From assembly GCF_014243445.1 (NCBI RefSeq), contig NZ_JACLQD010000005.1, forward strand, positions 248,001 to 312,000: 64,000 nucleotides of DNA. Reading direction: 5' to 3'. Positions 27,012 to 34,669 of the stretch are shown one piece after another. Under the pieces are notes generated by a model. The model was not told where the DNA came from. It ran no database searches and saw nothing but the letters and a program-made list of their open reading frames with translations. Each line of letters starts with the position of its first letter. Within the stretch, counting starts at the first letter, position 1. A program made the position numbers and the translations under genes. This stretch comes from Paragemmobacter straminiformis (GTDB taxonomy: Bacteria > Pseudomonadota > Alphaproteobacteria > Rhodobacterales > Rhodobacteraceae).

Positions 27012-28691
27012 ATGTGCGCCAAAGCATCCATGGATGAATTCGAAGCCCTTCTGAAAGAGTCGTTCGAAATCGACACTCCCGAAGAAGGCACCGTCGTCAA
27101 AGGCAAGGTCATCGCGATCGAAGCGGGCCAGGCCATCATCGACGTCGGCTACAAGATGGAAGGTCGCATCGACCTCAAAGAATTCGCCAATCCGGGCGAG
27201 AACCCCAGCATCGAGATCGGCGATGAAGTCGAGGTTTACCTCGACCGCGTCGAGAACGCCCGTGGCGAGGCTGTCATCAGCCGCGAGAAAGCCCGCCGCG
27301 AAGAAGCCTGGGACCGTCTGGAAAAGGCATATGCCTCGGAAACCCGCGTCGACGGCGCGATCTTCGGGCGCGTCAAGGGCGGCTTTACGGTCGATCTGGG
27401 CGGCGCTGTCGCCTTCCTGCCCGGTTCGCAGGTCGATGTGCGCCCCGTGCGCGATGCCGGCCCGCTCATGGGCATGAAGCAGCCGTTCCAGATTCTGAAG
27501 ATGGACCGTCGCCGTGGCAATATCGTTGTCTCGCGCCGTGCGATCCTTGAAGAATCGCGTGCCGAACAGCGTGCCGAAGTCATCGGCAACCTGACCGAAG
27601 GCCAGTCGATCGACGGCGTCGTGAAGAACATCACCGAATACGGTGCCTTCGTCGACCTCGGCGGCGTTGACGGCCTGCTGCACGTGACCGACATGGCATG
27701 GCGCCGTGTGAACCACCCGTCGGAAATCCTCGCCATCGGGGAAACCGTCAAGGTTCAGGTCATCAAGATCAACAAGGAAACCCACCGCATCAGCCTTGGC
27801 ATGAAGCAGCTTCAGGCCGATCCGTGGGATGCCGTGGAAAAAGCCTATCCGCTGGGTTCGGTCCACAAGGGCCGTGTCACCAACATCACCGATTACGGCG
27901 CCTTCGTGGAGCTGGAAGCCGGTGTCGAAGGTCTGGTCCACGTTTCGGAAATGTCCTGGACGAAGAAGAACGTCCACCCCGGCAAGATCGTTTCGACCTC
28001 GCAGGAAGTCGACGTCATGGTTCTGGAAATCGACAGCGCCAAGCGCCGCGTTTCGCTGGGCCTGAAGCAGACCCAGCGCAACCCGTGGGAAGTGTTCGCC
28101 GAACAGCATCCCGTCGGCTCGAACATCGAAGGCGAAGTCAAGAACATCACCGAATTCGGTCTGTTCGTCGGCCTCGACAACGATATCGACGGCATGGTCC
28201 ACCTGTCGGACCTGTCGTGGGACCAGCGCGGCGAGGAAGCCATCCAGAACTACCGCAAGGGCGACACGGTTCAGGCCGCCGTCACCGAAGTGGATGTCGA
28301 GAAAGAGCGTATCTCGCTTTCGATCAAGGCTCTGGGCGAAGACAACTTCACCGATGCGGTTGATGGCGTGAAGCGTGGCACGGTCGTGACCGTGGTCGTG
28401 ACGGCCATCGAAGAAGGCGGGATCGAAGTGGAATACAACGGCGCCAAGTCGTTCATCCGCCGCTCGGACCTGTCGCGTGACCGTGCCGACCAGCGCCCCG
28501 AGCGTTTCTCGGTCGGTGACAGCATCGACGCGCGCGTGACCAACATCGACCCGAAGACCCGCCGTCTGGGCCTGTCGATCAAGGCGCGCGAGATCGCGGA
28601 AGAGAAAGAGGCTGTGGAACAGTACGGTTCGTCCGATTCGGGCGCCTCGCTGGGCGACATCCTCGGTGCCGCGCTCAAGGGCGGCAACTGA
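27012..28691 (+). CDS. rpsA: 30S ribosomal protein S1
   Basis: S1 (559 residues) recruits mRNA to the 30S subunit. It has six S1/OB-fold repeats; the repeating VTNITDYGAFVELEAGVEGL-type units (VKNITEYGAFVDLGGVDGLL, VTNITDYGAFVEL, VKNITEFGLFVGLDNDIDGM) are plain in the middle four, while the first two are the diverged ribosome-binding repeats. The N-terminus MCAKASMDEFEALL is typical for the order. AAAGGA precedes the start. A leader of about 120 bases may serve autoregulation by S1, as in other bacteria. Codon choice is biased to C-ending codons, as expected for a highly expressed gene. Confidence 0.98.
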   Translation: MCAKASMDEFEALLKESFEIDTPEEGTVVKGKVIAIEAGQAIIDVGYKMEGRIDLKEFANPGENPSIEIGDEVEVYLDRVENARGEAVISREKARREEAWDRLEKAYASETRVDGAIFGRVKGGFTVDLGGAVAFLPGSQVDVRPVRDAGPLMGMKQPFQILKMDRRRGNIVVSRRAILEESRAEQRAEVIGNLTEGQSIDGVVKNITEYGAFVDLGGVDGLLHVTDMAWRRVNHPSEILAIGETVKVQVIKINKETHRISLGMKQLQADPWDAVEKAYPLGSVHKGRVTNITDYGAFVELEAGVEGLVHVSEMSWTKKNVHPGKIVSTSQEVDVMVLEIDSAKRRVSLGLKQTQRNPWEVFAEQHPVGSNIEGEVKNITEFGLFVGLDNDIDGMVHLSDLSWDQRGEEAIQNYRKGDTVQAAVTEVDVEKERISLSIKALGEDNFTDAVDGVKRGTVVTVVVTAIEEGGIEVEYNGAKSFIRRSDLSRDRADQRPERFSVGDSIDARVTNIDPKTRRLGLSIKAREIAEEKEAVEQYGSSDSGASLGDILGAALKGGN

Positions 28692-28715
28692 TCCATCTGC
28701 CGCATGGCAGACACG

Positions 28716-28748
28716 AAAGGGGGCCCCGCCGCATGGCGGGGCCCTTTT
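28716..28748 (+). terminator. Terminator of rpsA
   Basis: A long stem (AAAGGGGGCCCCGCC with GGCGGGGCCCTTTT, two G-T pairs, loop GCAT) ending in a T tract, 25 bases after the rpsA stop. Confidence 0.9.
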
Positions 28749-28797
28749 GCTTTGGGGTCACAGCGGCCCGGCGCGGCGGTAACGCCTTGGATTTCAT

Positions 28798-28825
28798 TTG
28801 TGTGACCGAAATTTCCGAATATAGT
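28798..28825 (+). promoter_or_regulatory. Candidate promoter of ihfB
   Basis: TTGTGT (28798-28803), a 16-base spacer and TATAGT (28820-28825), 62 bases before the ihfB start, in a locally AT-rich stretch. Confidence 0.6.
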
Positions 28826-28887
28826 TTCGAGCAATAACAACGTGGCGCCACGCGTTTTGTAGGTGACCGCAGGGGGGACTTGCACGG

Positions 28888-29172
28888 ATGATCCGTTCGG
28901 AACTGATCCAGAAGATCGCGGATGAAAACCCGCACCTGACGCAGCGACATGTGGAGCGGATCGTGAATACGGTCTTCGAGGAGATCATCGAGGCGCTTGC
29001 CAAGGGTGATCGGGTCGAGTTGCGGGGGTTCGGCGCGTTTTCGGTCAAGGCGCGGGATGCCCGCGTGGGCCGCAACCCGCGCACCGGCGAGGCCGTCAAG
29101 GTCGACGACAAGAAGGTGCCCTTCTTCAAGACCGGCAAGCTGCTGCGCGACCGGCTGAACGGCAAGGCCTGA
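28888..29172 (+). CDS. ihfB: Integration host factor beta subunit
   Basis: IhfB (94 residues) forms with IhfA the heterodimer that bends DNA at specific sites. The HU/IHF fold motifs are present: [30 protein letters not shown] and the DNA-intercalating arm region [12 protein letters not shown] with its proline at the tip. The start [19 protein letters not shown] matches IhfB rather than HU or IhfA, and the position after rpsA is the standard one. It has its own promoter and follows the rpsA terminator. Confidence 0.97.
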   Translation: MIRSELIQKIADENPHLTQRHVERIVNTVFEEIIEALAKGDRVELRGFGAFSVKARDARVGRNPRTGEAVKVDDKKVPFFKTGKLLRDRLNGKA

Positions 29173-29263
29173 CCGCAGGGTCCGGCAGGCTGGTCCGTCG
29201 GGCTTGCACCTGCCCTTTGGCGGGGTGATACTGTGCAGGTAACCCGCGGGAAGGGGCCTGCCG

Positions 29264-29629
29264 ATGCTGCGTTATCTGCGATATCTTCTGCTTGCCGTGC
29301 TGACGCTGTTCCTGCTGACGGTGGCGCTGGCGAACCGTGCCGTGGTGCCGGTGAGCTTTCTGCCCGAGGATGTGGCGGCGCTGTTCGGGGTGTCATGGTC
29401 GATGCAGGTGCCGCTGTTTCTGGTGATCTTCGGCGGCGTGGTCGCGGGTGTGGTGATCGGCTTCACCTGGGAATGGCTGCGCGAGCACAAGCACCGCAAG
29501 ACGGCATCGGTGCGCGGGCGCGAGCTGGCGCGGCTCGAGCGCGAAATGGCGGTGATGAAGGACAGCAGCAGCCTGCCGCAGAAGGACGATGTGCTGGCGC
29601 TGATCGACCGCCCGCGCAAGGCGGGTTGA
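29264..29629 (+). CDS. LapA-domain membrane protein
   Basis: This 121-residue inner-membrane protein has two predicted membrane helices (about 3-24 and 42-66) and a cytoplasmic C-terminal tail with a short coiled coil ([17 protein letters not shown]). It matches the LapA (lipopolysaccharide assembly protein A, formerly DUF1049) family, which in E. coli works with LapB to control LpxC turnover; no lapB is seen here. The gene lies between ihfB and trpF, overlapping neither, with one base between its stop and the trpF start codon. Confidence 0.82.
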   Translation: MLRYLRYLLLAVLTLFLLTVALANRAVVPVSFLPEDVAALFGVSWSMQVPLFLVIFGGVVAGVVIGFTWEWLREHKHRKTASVRGRELARLEREMAVMKDSSSLPQKDDVLALIDRPRKAG

Positions 29630-29630
29630 C

Positions 29631-30272
29631 GTGTCGGACATCCGGGTCAAGATTTGCGGGCTTCGCACCGAAGCCGATGTCGCCGCCGTGGCGCGTGCGG
29701 GTGCGGCCTATGCGGGCTTTGTGTTCTTTGCGAAATCGCCGCGCAACCTGAGCCTTGCGCAAGCGCGCGTGCTGGCGCTTGCGGCGCCGGTCGGCCTTGC
29801 CAAGGTGGCGCTGGTGGTCGATGCGGAGGATGCCGCGCTGGATGCGCTGGTCGAGGCGGTGCCCTTGGACATGCTTCAGCTTCACGGTCACGAAAGCCCC
29901 GACCGCGTGGCCGCGCTGCGCGCGCGCTATGGCCTGCCGGTGATGAAGGCCGTTGGCGTGGCGGACGAGGGCGACCTTGCGGCGCTGTTCGATTATTCGA
30001 CCGTGGCCGACCAGTTGCTGATCGACGCGAAGCCGCCCAAGGGTGCGGCCTTGCCGGGGGGGAACGGGCTGTCGTTCGACTGGCGTCTTGTGGCGCAGCG
30101 GCGCTGGTTGCGGCCCTGGATGCTGGCCGGAGGGTTGACGCCCGCGAACGTGGCCGAGGCGATCCGCCGGACCAATGCGCGGCAGGTGGATGTCTCGTCG
30201 GGTGTCGAATCCGCGCCGGGGGTGAAGGATGCCGCGAAGATGGCGGCTTTCGTCGCGGCAGCGCGGGGCTGA
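29631..30272 (+). CDS. trpF: Phosphoribosylanthranilate isomerase
   Basis: TrpF (213 residues) catalyses the Amadori rearrangement in tryptophan synthesis. TIM-barrel motifs match: [15 protein letters not shown] with the catalytic cysteine in [30 protein letters not shown] and, at the C-terminus, the phosphate-binding [14 protein letters not shown] with the general-acid aspartate. GTG start one base after the upstream stop, so coupled to the lapA-like gene. trpB follows after a 249-base gap filled by palindromes and repeats. Confidence 0.96.
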   Translation: MSDIRVKICGLRTEADVAAVARAGAAYAGFVFFAKSPRNLSLAQARVLALAAPVGLAKVALVVDAEDAALDALVEAVPLDMLQLHGHESPDRVAALRARYGLPVMKAVGVADEGDLAALFDYSTVADQLLIDAKPPKGAALPGGNGLSFDWRLVAQRRWLRPWMLAGGLTPANVAEAIRRTNARQVDVSSGVESAPGVKDAAKMAAFVAAARG

Positions 30273-30273
30273 C

Positions 30274-30292
30274 GAATTTTCTGCGAAAATTC
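30274..30292. terminator. AT-rich palindrome directly after trpF
   Basis: GAATTTTC-TGC-GAAAATTC, an 8-bp perfect stem beginning two bases after the trpF stop; the same design as the palindrome after aroA. Confidence 0.6.
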
Positions 30293-30358
30293 CGGTCCGG
30301 CATGTCGCGGGCGCTTTTGCGGACCCGCCGCGCCCTGCATCGGCGGCGATGCCTTCGG

Positions 30359-30426
30359 CGAGGATATTTGGGCGAGTATGAAAGCCTGGGCGGTTCGCGG
30401 CTTTCATACTCGGGAAAATATCCTCG
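30359..30426. repeat. Large inverted repeat made by two facing intergenic-repeat cores
   Basis: Arms 30359-30386 and 30399-30426 pair over about 27 bases (GAGGATATTT near each outer end and GAGTATGAAAGCC with GGCTTTCATACTC near the loop) around a 12-base loop. Each arm is one core of the intergenic repeat family (copies 7 and 8), in opposite orientations, so the transcript would fold into one long hairpin between trpF and trpB. Confidence 0.85.
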
Positions 30427-30465
30427 GGGGTGAGCCCTGAAAGGGCGAGGGGGCAGAGGGCCCCC
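30399..30465 (-). repeat. Intergenic two-hairpin repeat, copy 8
   Basis: Minus-strand copy sharing its core with the inverted repeat. Second hairpin GCCCT-GAA-AGGGC and GC hairpin GGGGGC/GCCCCC (30449-30465). Confidence 0.78.
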
Positions 30466-30521
30466 TTTCCCCGCGCGGGCAAGGGCGCTACATCGGTGCG
30501 GCAAGCATAGGGGAGCGGATC

Positions 30522-31754
30522 ATGGCCGAGGACGGAATCAACAGCTTCATGACGGGGCCGGACGAGCAGGGGCGCTTCGGCATTTTCGGCGGGCGCTTCG
30601 TGTCGGAAACGCTGATGCCGCTGATCCTCGATCTTGAGGAGCGCTACGAGTTCGCCAAGACCGACCCGACCTTCTGGGCCGAGATGGACTATCTGTGGAA
30701 GCATTACGTGGGCCGGCCCTCGCCGCTCTATTATGCCGAGCGGATGACCGAGCATCTTGGCGGGGCCAAGGTCTACATGAAGCGCGACGAGCTGAACCAT
30801 ACGGGCGCGCACAAGATCAACAACGTGCTGGGGCAGATCATCCTTGCCCGCCGCATGGGCAAGACGCGGATCATCGCGGAAACCGGTGCCGGACAGCACG
30901 GGGTGGCGACGGCGACTGTTTGCGCCAAGTTCGGCCTGCAATGCGTGGTCTATATGGGCGCGCATGACGTCGAGCGGCAGGCGCCCAACGTGTTCCGCAT
31001 GAAGCTGCTGGGGGCCGAGGTGATTCCGGTCACCTCGGGTCGCGGCACGCTGAAGGATGCGATGAACGACGCGCTGCGCGACTGGGTGACCAACGTGCGC
31101 GACACCTTCTATTGCATCGGCACGGTGGCGGGGCCGCATCCCTACCCCGCGATGGTGCGCGATTTCCAGTCGATCATCGGCAAGGAAGTGCGCTGGCAAC
31201 TGGCCGAGCAAGAGGGCGAGGGGCGCTTGCCCGACACGGTGATCGCGGCCATCGGCGGCGGATCGAATGCGATGGGGCTGTTCTATCCCTTCCTCGACGA
31301 TCCGGGGGTGAACATCATTGGCGTGGAAGCGGGCGGCAAGGGCGTGGACGACCGGATGCAGCATTGCGCCAGCCTGACGGGCGGTCGCCCCGGTGTGTTG
31401 CACGGCAACCGGACCTATCTGTTGCAGGATCCCGACGGGCAGATCCTTGAAGGCTTCTCGATTTCGGCCGGGCTCGACTATCCGGGGATCGGGCCCGAGC
31501 ATGCCTGGCTGCATGACATCGGTCGCGCGCAGTATGTAAGCATCACCGACGCCGAGGCTTTGGAGGCGTTCCAGCTGTGCTGCAAGCTGGAAGGAATCAT
31601 TCCGGCGCTGGAACCGAGCCACGCTTTGGCGCATGTCATGAAAATCGCGCCGACCCTGCCGCGTGACCATATCATCGTGATGAACATGTGCGGGCGCGGG
31701 GACAAAGACATCTTTACCGTGGCCAAGCATCTGGGTCAGGATATGAAAGTCTGA
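30522..31754 (+). CDS. trpB: Tryptophan synthase beta subunit
   Basis: TrpB (410 residues) condenses indole with serine using pyridoxal phosphate. The Schiff-base lysine is K98 in [11 protein letters not shown]; the phosphate loop is [10 protein letters not shown] and the catalytic glutamate lies in AETGAGQHG. The C-terminal [14 protein letters not shown] is also characteristic. An AGGGGAG Shine-Dalgarno precedes the ATG. trpA is not next door, the gene after trpB being unrelated. Ends at a strong terminator. Confidence 0.98.
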   Translation: MAEDGINSFMTGPDEQGRFGIFGGRFVSETLMPLILDLEERYEFAKTDPTFWAEMDYLWKHYVGRPSPLYYAERMTEHLGGAKVYMKRDELNHTGAHKINNVLGQIILARRMGKTRIIAETGAGQHGVATATVCAKFGLQCVVYMGAHDVERQAPNVFRMKLLGAEVIPVTSGRGTLKDAMNDALRDWVTNVRDTFYCIGTVAGPHPYPAMVRDFQSIIGKEVRWQLAEQEGEGRLPDTVIAAIGGGSNAMGLFYPFLDDPGVNIIGVEAGGKGVDDRMQHCASLTGGRPGVLHGNRTYLLQDPDGQILEGFSISAGLDYPGIGPEHAWLHDIGRAQYVSITDAEALEAFQLCCKLEGIIPALEPSHALAHVMKIAPTLPRDHIIVMNMCGRGDKDIFTVAKHLGQDMKV

Positions 31755-31772
31755 TATTTCAGATAGTTACGG

Positions 31773-31807
31773 AAAGGCCCCCGTGGTTCGTGCCGCGGGG
31801 GCCTTTT
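31773..31807 (+). terminator. Terminator of trpB
   Basis: A perfect 11-bp stem (AAAGGCCCCCG with CGGGGGCCTTT), 12-base loop and a T tract, 18 bases after trpB. Confidence 0.9.
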
Positions 31808-31839
31808 CATTTGTGCCGGACCGAGGGGGCAAAACCGGC

Positions 31840-31857
31840 CATAAACCATAGTTTATG
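31840..31857. promoter_or_regulatory. Perfect dyad upstream of the poly-aspartate genes
   Basis: CATAAAC-CATA-GTTTATG is a perfect 7-bp inverted repeat with a 4-base centre, AT-rich, 138 bases before the start of the first poly-Asp gene and after the trpB terminator. Its size fits a dimeric helix-turn-helix regulator; the LuxR-type protein encoded at 33175 is a candidate. Confidence 0.5.
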
Positions 31858-31995
31858 CAGCCAAACCTTTCGGATAGAGCCCCCGAATAAACCGCGTGCG
31901 GATTTCGCGCCGCGGCAAAGCATGTGTTCCTTCTCGTGTCGCCGGAATGCGGCATCCAAATCCGCCTTGAGCAGGATCAACGAAGGAGCGAGACG

Positions 31996-32517
<522 letters not shown>

Positions 32518-32570
32518 TCGTCTGGAAACGGGTTACTGCGGCTTTTGACAGGCCGAATTCATGAAACGAG

Positions 32571-32597
32571 GGCGCCCCGGTCTTGCCGGGGCGCTTG
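32571..32597 (+). terminator. Hairpin between the two poly-aspartate genes
   Basis: A 9-bp stem GCGCCCCGG/CCGGGGCGC with a 5-base loop, 55 bases after the first gene; T content downstream is modest, so read-through to the second gene is possible. Confidence 0.7.
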
Positions 32598-32643
32598 TCA
32601 TGGCGGATAGTCGATGTGCGGCTGCGGCCGCAGGGATTTGAAG

Positions 32644-33105
<462 letters not shown>

Positions 33106-33174
33106 CCGGGTGACAGGGAAAGATTTCGGGATGTACTTTGTTTTTTCCGCCAGAGGGCGCAAGGTTCGGTTGAC

Positions 33175-33684
33175 GTGACGCGCCAGGTTCTGATCGGACT
33201 TATCCTTGTTGTTCAGACGCTTTGCGCCGTCTTTTTCGTTTCTGACATATTGTCTTCGATGGTCGGCATCTATGTCCGGCCTTTGCCTTGGGAAATCCGC
33301 GAATTGATGGAGATCGGCGCCGCTCTCGGGCTGGTGCTGGGGCTGGTGCTGGGCGGGGTGATGCTGGTCTGGACGCTGCGCGAGCGCAATCAGGCGCAGG
33401 AAAGATTGCGGCGGGCATCAGGTGCGTTTCTCGAACTGCTCGAGGAACGGTTTGTCGAATGGGGGCTGACCCCTGCCGAGCGGGATGTGGCGCTGTTTGC
33501 GATAAAGGGCATGTCGACAGCGGAAATCGCTGTGTTGCGGGCGACATCGGAAGGCACGGTCAAGGCGCAGACCAATGCCATCTACCGCAAGGCGGGGGTC
33601 AGCGGGCGGCCGCAGCTTCTGTCGCTGTTCATCGACGATCTGATGCGGGACGACAGCCCCCTGAAGCAGGGCCGCGCCGCCTAG
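33175..33684 (+). CDS. Membrane-tethered LuxR-type transcriptional regulator
   Basis: This 169-residue protein has two N-terminal membrane helices (about 5-27 and 45-68) with a short periplasmic loop between, a linker likely to be helical (RERNQAQERLRRASGAFLELLEERF), and a C-terminal LuxR/GerE helix-turn-helix (about 97-155: LTPAERDVALFAIKGMSTAE, SEGTVKAQTNAIYRKAGV). It has no receiver or autoinducer domain. The membrane anchor implies sensing of an envelope or periplasmic signal, and its location after the two poly-Asp genes suggests it regulates them. GTG start with weak Shine-Dalgarno. Its TAG stop lies in a CTAG shared with the stop codon of the convergent globin gene. Confidence 0.87.
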   Translation: MTRQVLIGLILVVQTLCAVFFVSDILSSMVGIYVRPLPWEIRELMEIGAALGLVLGLVLGGVMLVWTLRERNQAQERLRRASGAFLELLEERFVEWGLTPAERDVALFAIKGMSTAEIAVLRATSEGTVKAQTNAIYRKAGVSGRPQLLSLFIDDLMRDDSPLKQGRAA

Positions 33685-34082
33685 CGCGCGGGGTCGCGCA
33701 ACGAGGGCGGGGCGTTCGGCGCATCCATCATGCCGAAGCGCAGCCCGCGCCCGATGCGGTGGGCAAGGTCGGACCATGCCGCTGCGGTTTCGGCGGGAAG
33801 GTGGCGTTTCAGCACCGAATCGAACAGGCCCAGCCAGACATCGAACATGCCCAGGCGCACATTGCCCGCCGCGCGGTGGACCTGCATCGGGTTGCCGTCA
33901 TAGCTGCGGTCATAAAGGATCGCGTTGCGCCAGAAGCGGATGATCTTTGCCTCATGCGCCTCCCAGTCGGTGACATGCGCGGCAAAGACGGGGCCAAGAC
34001 CGGGGTGGGTTCGGGCCACGGCGTAGAATTCGTGGACCACGGTGGCGATCTGGTCGTCGGTGATGGAAAAGCGCGGGGTCAT
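33681..34082 (-). CDS. Group III truncated haemoglobin
   Basis: This 133-residue 2-over-2 globin is of the group III (trHbP) type, typically around 130 residues. The proximal histidine is in the F-helix segment NPMQVHRAAG; the distal side lies near the N-terminal TDDQIATVVHEFYAVARTHPG and HVTDWEAHEAKIIRFW matches the family pattern. Such proteins bind haem and are connected with oxygen, nitric oxide or redox chemistry; the exact role is unproven. It lies upstream of DUF2237 on the template strand order (DUF2237 gene transcribed first, 54 bases before), so the two may be one unit. Confidence 0.9.
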   Translation of the reverse strand: MTPRFSITDDQIATVVHEFYAVARTHPGLGPVFAAHVTDWEAHEAKIIRFWRNAILYDRSYDGNPMQVHRAAGNVRLGMFDVWLGLFDSVLKRHLPAETAAAWSDLAHRIGRGLRFGMMDAPNAPPSLRDPAR

Positions 34083-34136
34083 GTGCCTTTGGTCGGGCTT
34101 TGCGCGCGCAACCGCAAGGGGCGGCGGTGTCGCAGG

Positions 34137-34514
34137 TCAGGCGTCGAGGTCGATCGCGTAGTCGCGCAGGATCGACAGGGGCACGATGTCGAGCGTGCGG
34201 ATATGGGTGGCCGCGAGCCGGACCTTGGGCGCTGCGCCTTCCTGATGCGCTTGCAGGAAGCGGGCGGCGCAGAGGCACCATTGATCGCCCGCCTTCAGCC
34301 CTGCGAAACCGAATTCGGGGCGCGGGGTCGACAGGTCGTTGCCGAGGTATTTCGACATGGCAAGGAAATCGTCGGTCATGATGGCGCAGACGGTATGGAG
34401 GCCGCGGTCCATCGGGCCGGTGTCGCAACATCCGTTGCGGAAGAACCCCGTGACGGGCGCTGTCGAGCAGGTGACCAGCGCGCCGCCGAGGACGTTGACC
34501 GAGGCTTCCTTCAT
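34137..34514 (-). CDS. DUF2237 family protein
   Basis: This 125-residue protein matches the DUF2237 family of unknown function, which has conserved cysteines and a KAGDxWCLCAxRW-type motif: here FFRNGCCDTGPMDRGLHTVC and LKAGDQWCLCAARFLQA. The start VNVLGGALVTCSTAPVTGF is characteristic. The cysteine pattern suggests metal or redox chemistry but nothing is proven. ATG at 34514 has AGGAG upstream. Followed by the truncated haemoglobin gene on the same strand. Confidence 0.88.
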   Translation of the reverse strand: MKEASVNVLGGALVTCSTAPVTGFFRNGCCDTGPMDRGLHTVCAIMTDDFLAMSKYLGNDLSTPRPEFGFAGLKAGDQWCLCAARFLQAHQEGAAPKVRLAATHIRTLDIVPLSILRDYAIDLDA

Positions 34515-34669
34515 CGACCGCTCCTGTGTCTGTGCTGCCATTCTGCCCTTTGGCGCGGCGGGGGGACAGGGGAAATTCGCGGGTTTACGCAAGGTTGCGC
34601 TTGCATTGCACGCTTCCTTTGCAGCCTTAAGGCGGTAAGGTCCGCAAAAGGCCAAGGTGGAGTGCAGGG

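Noticed and set aside
29463-31730. Open frame of 755 codons on the minus strand
   Set aside because: Antisense to trpF and trpB, both unmistakable; the translation is basic low-complexity sequence.
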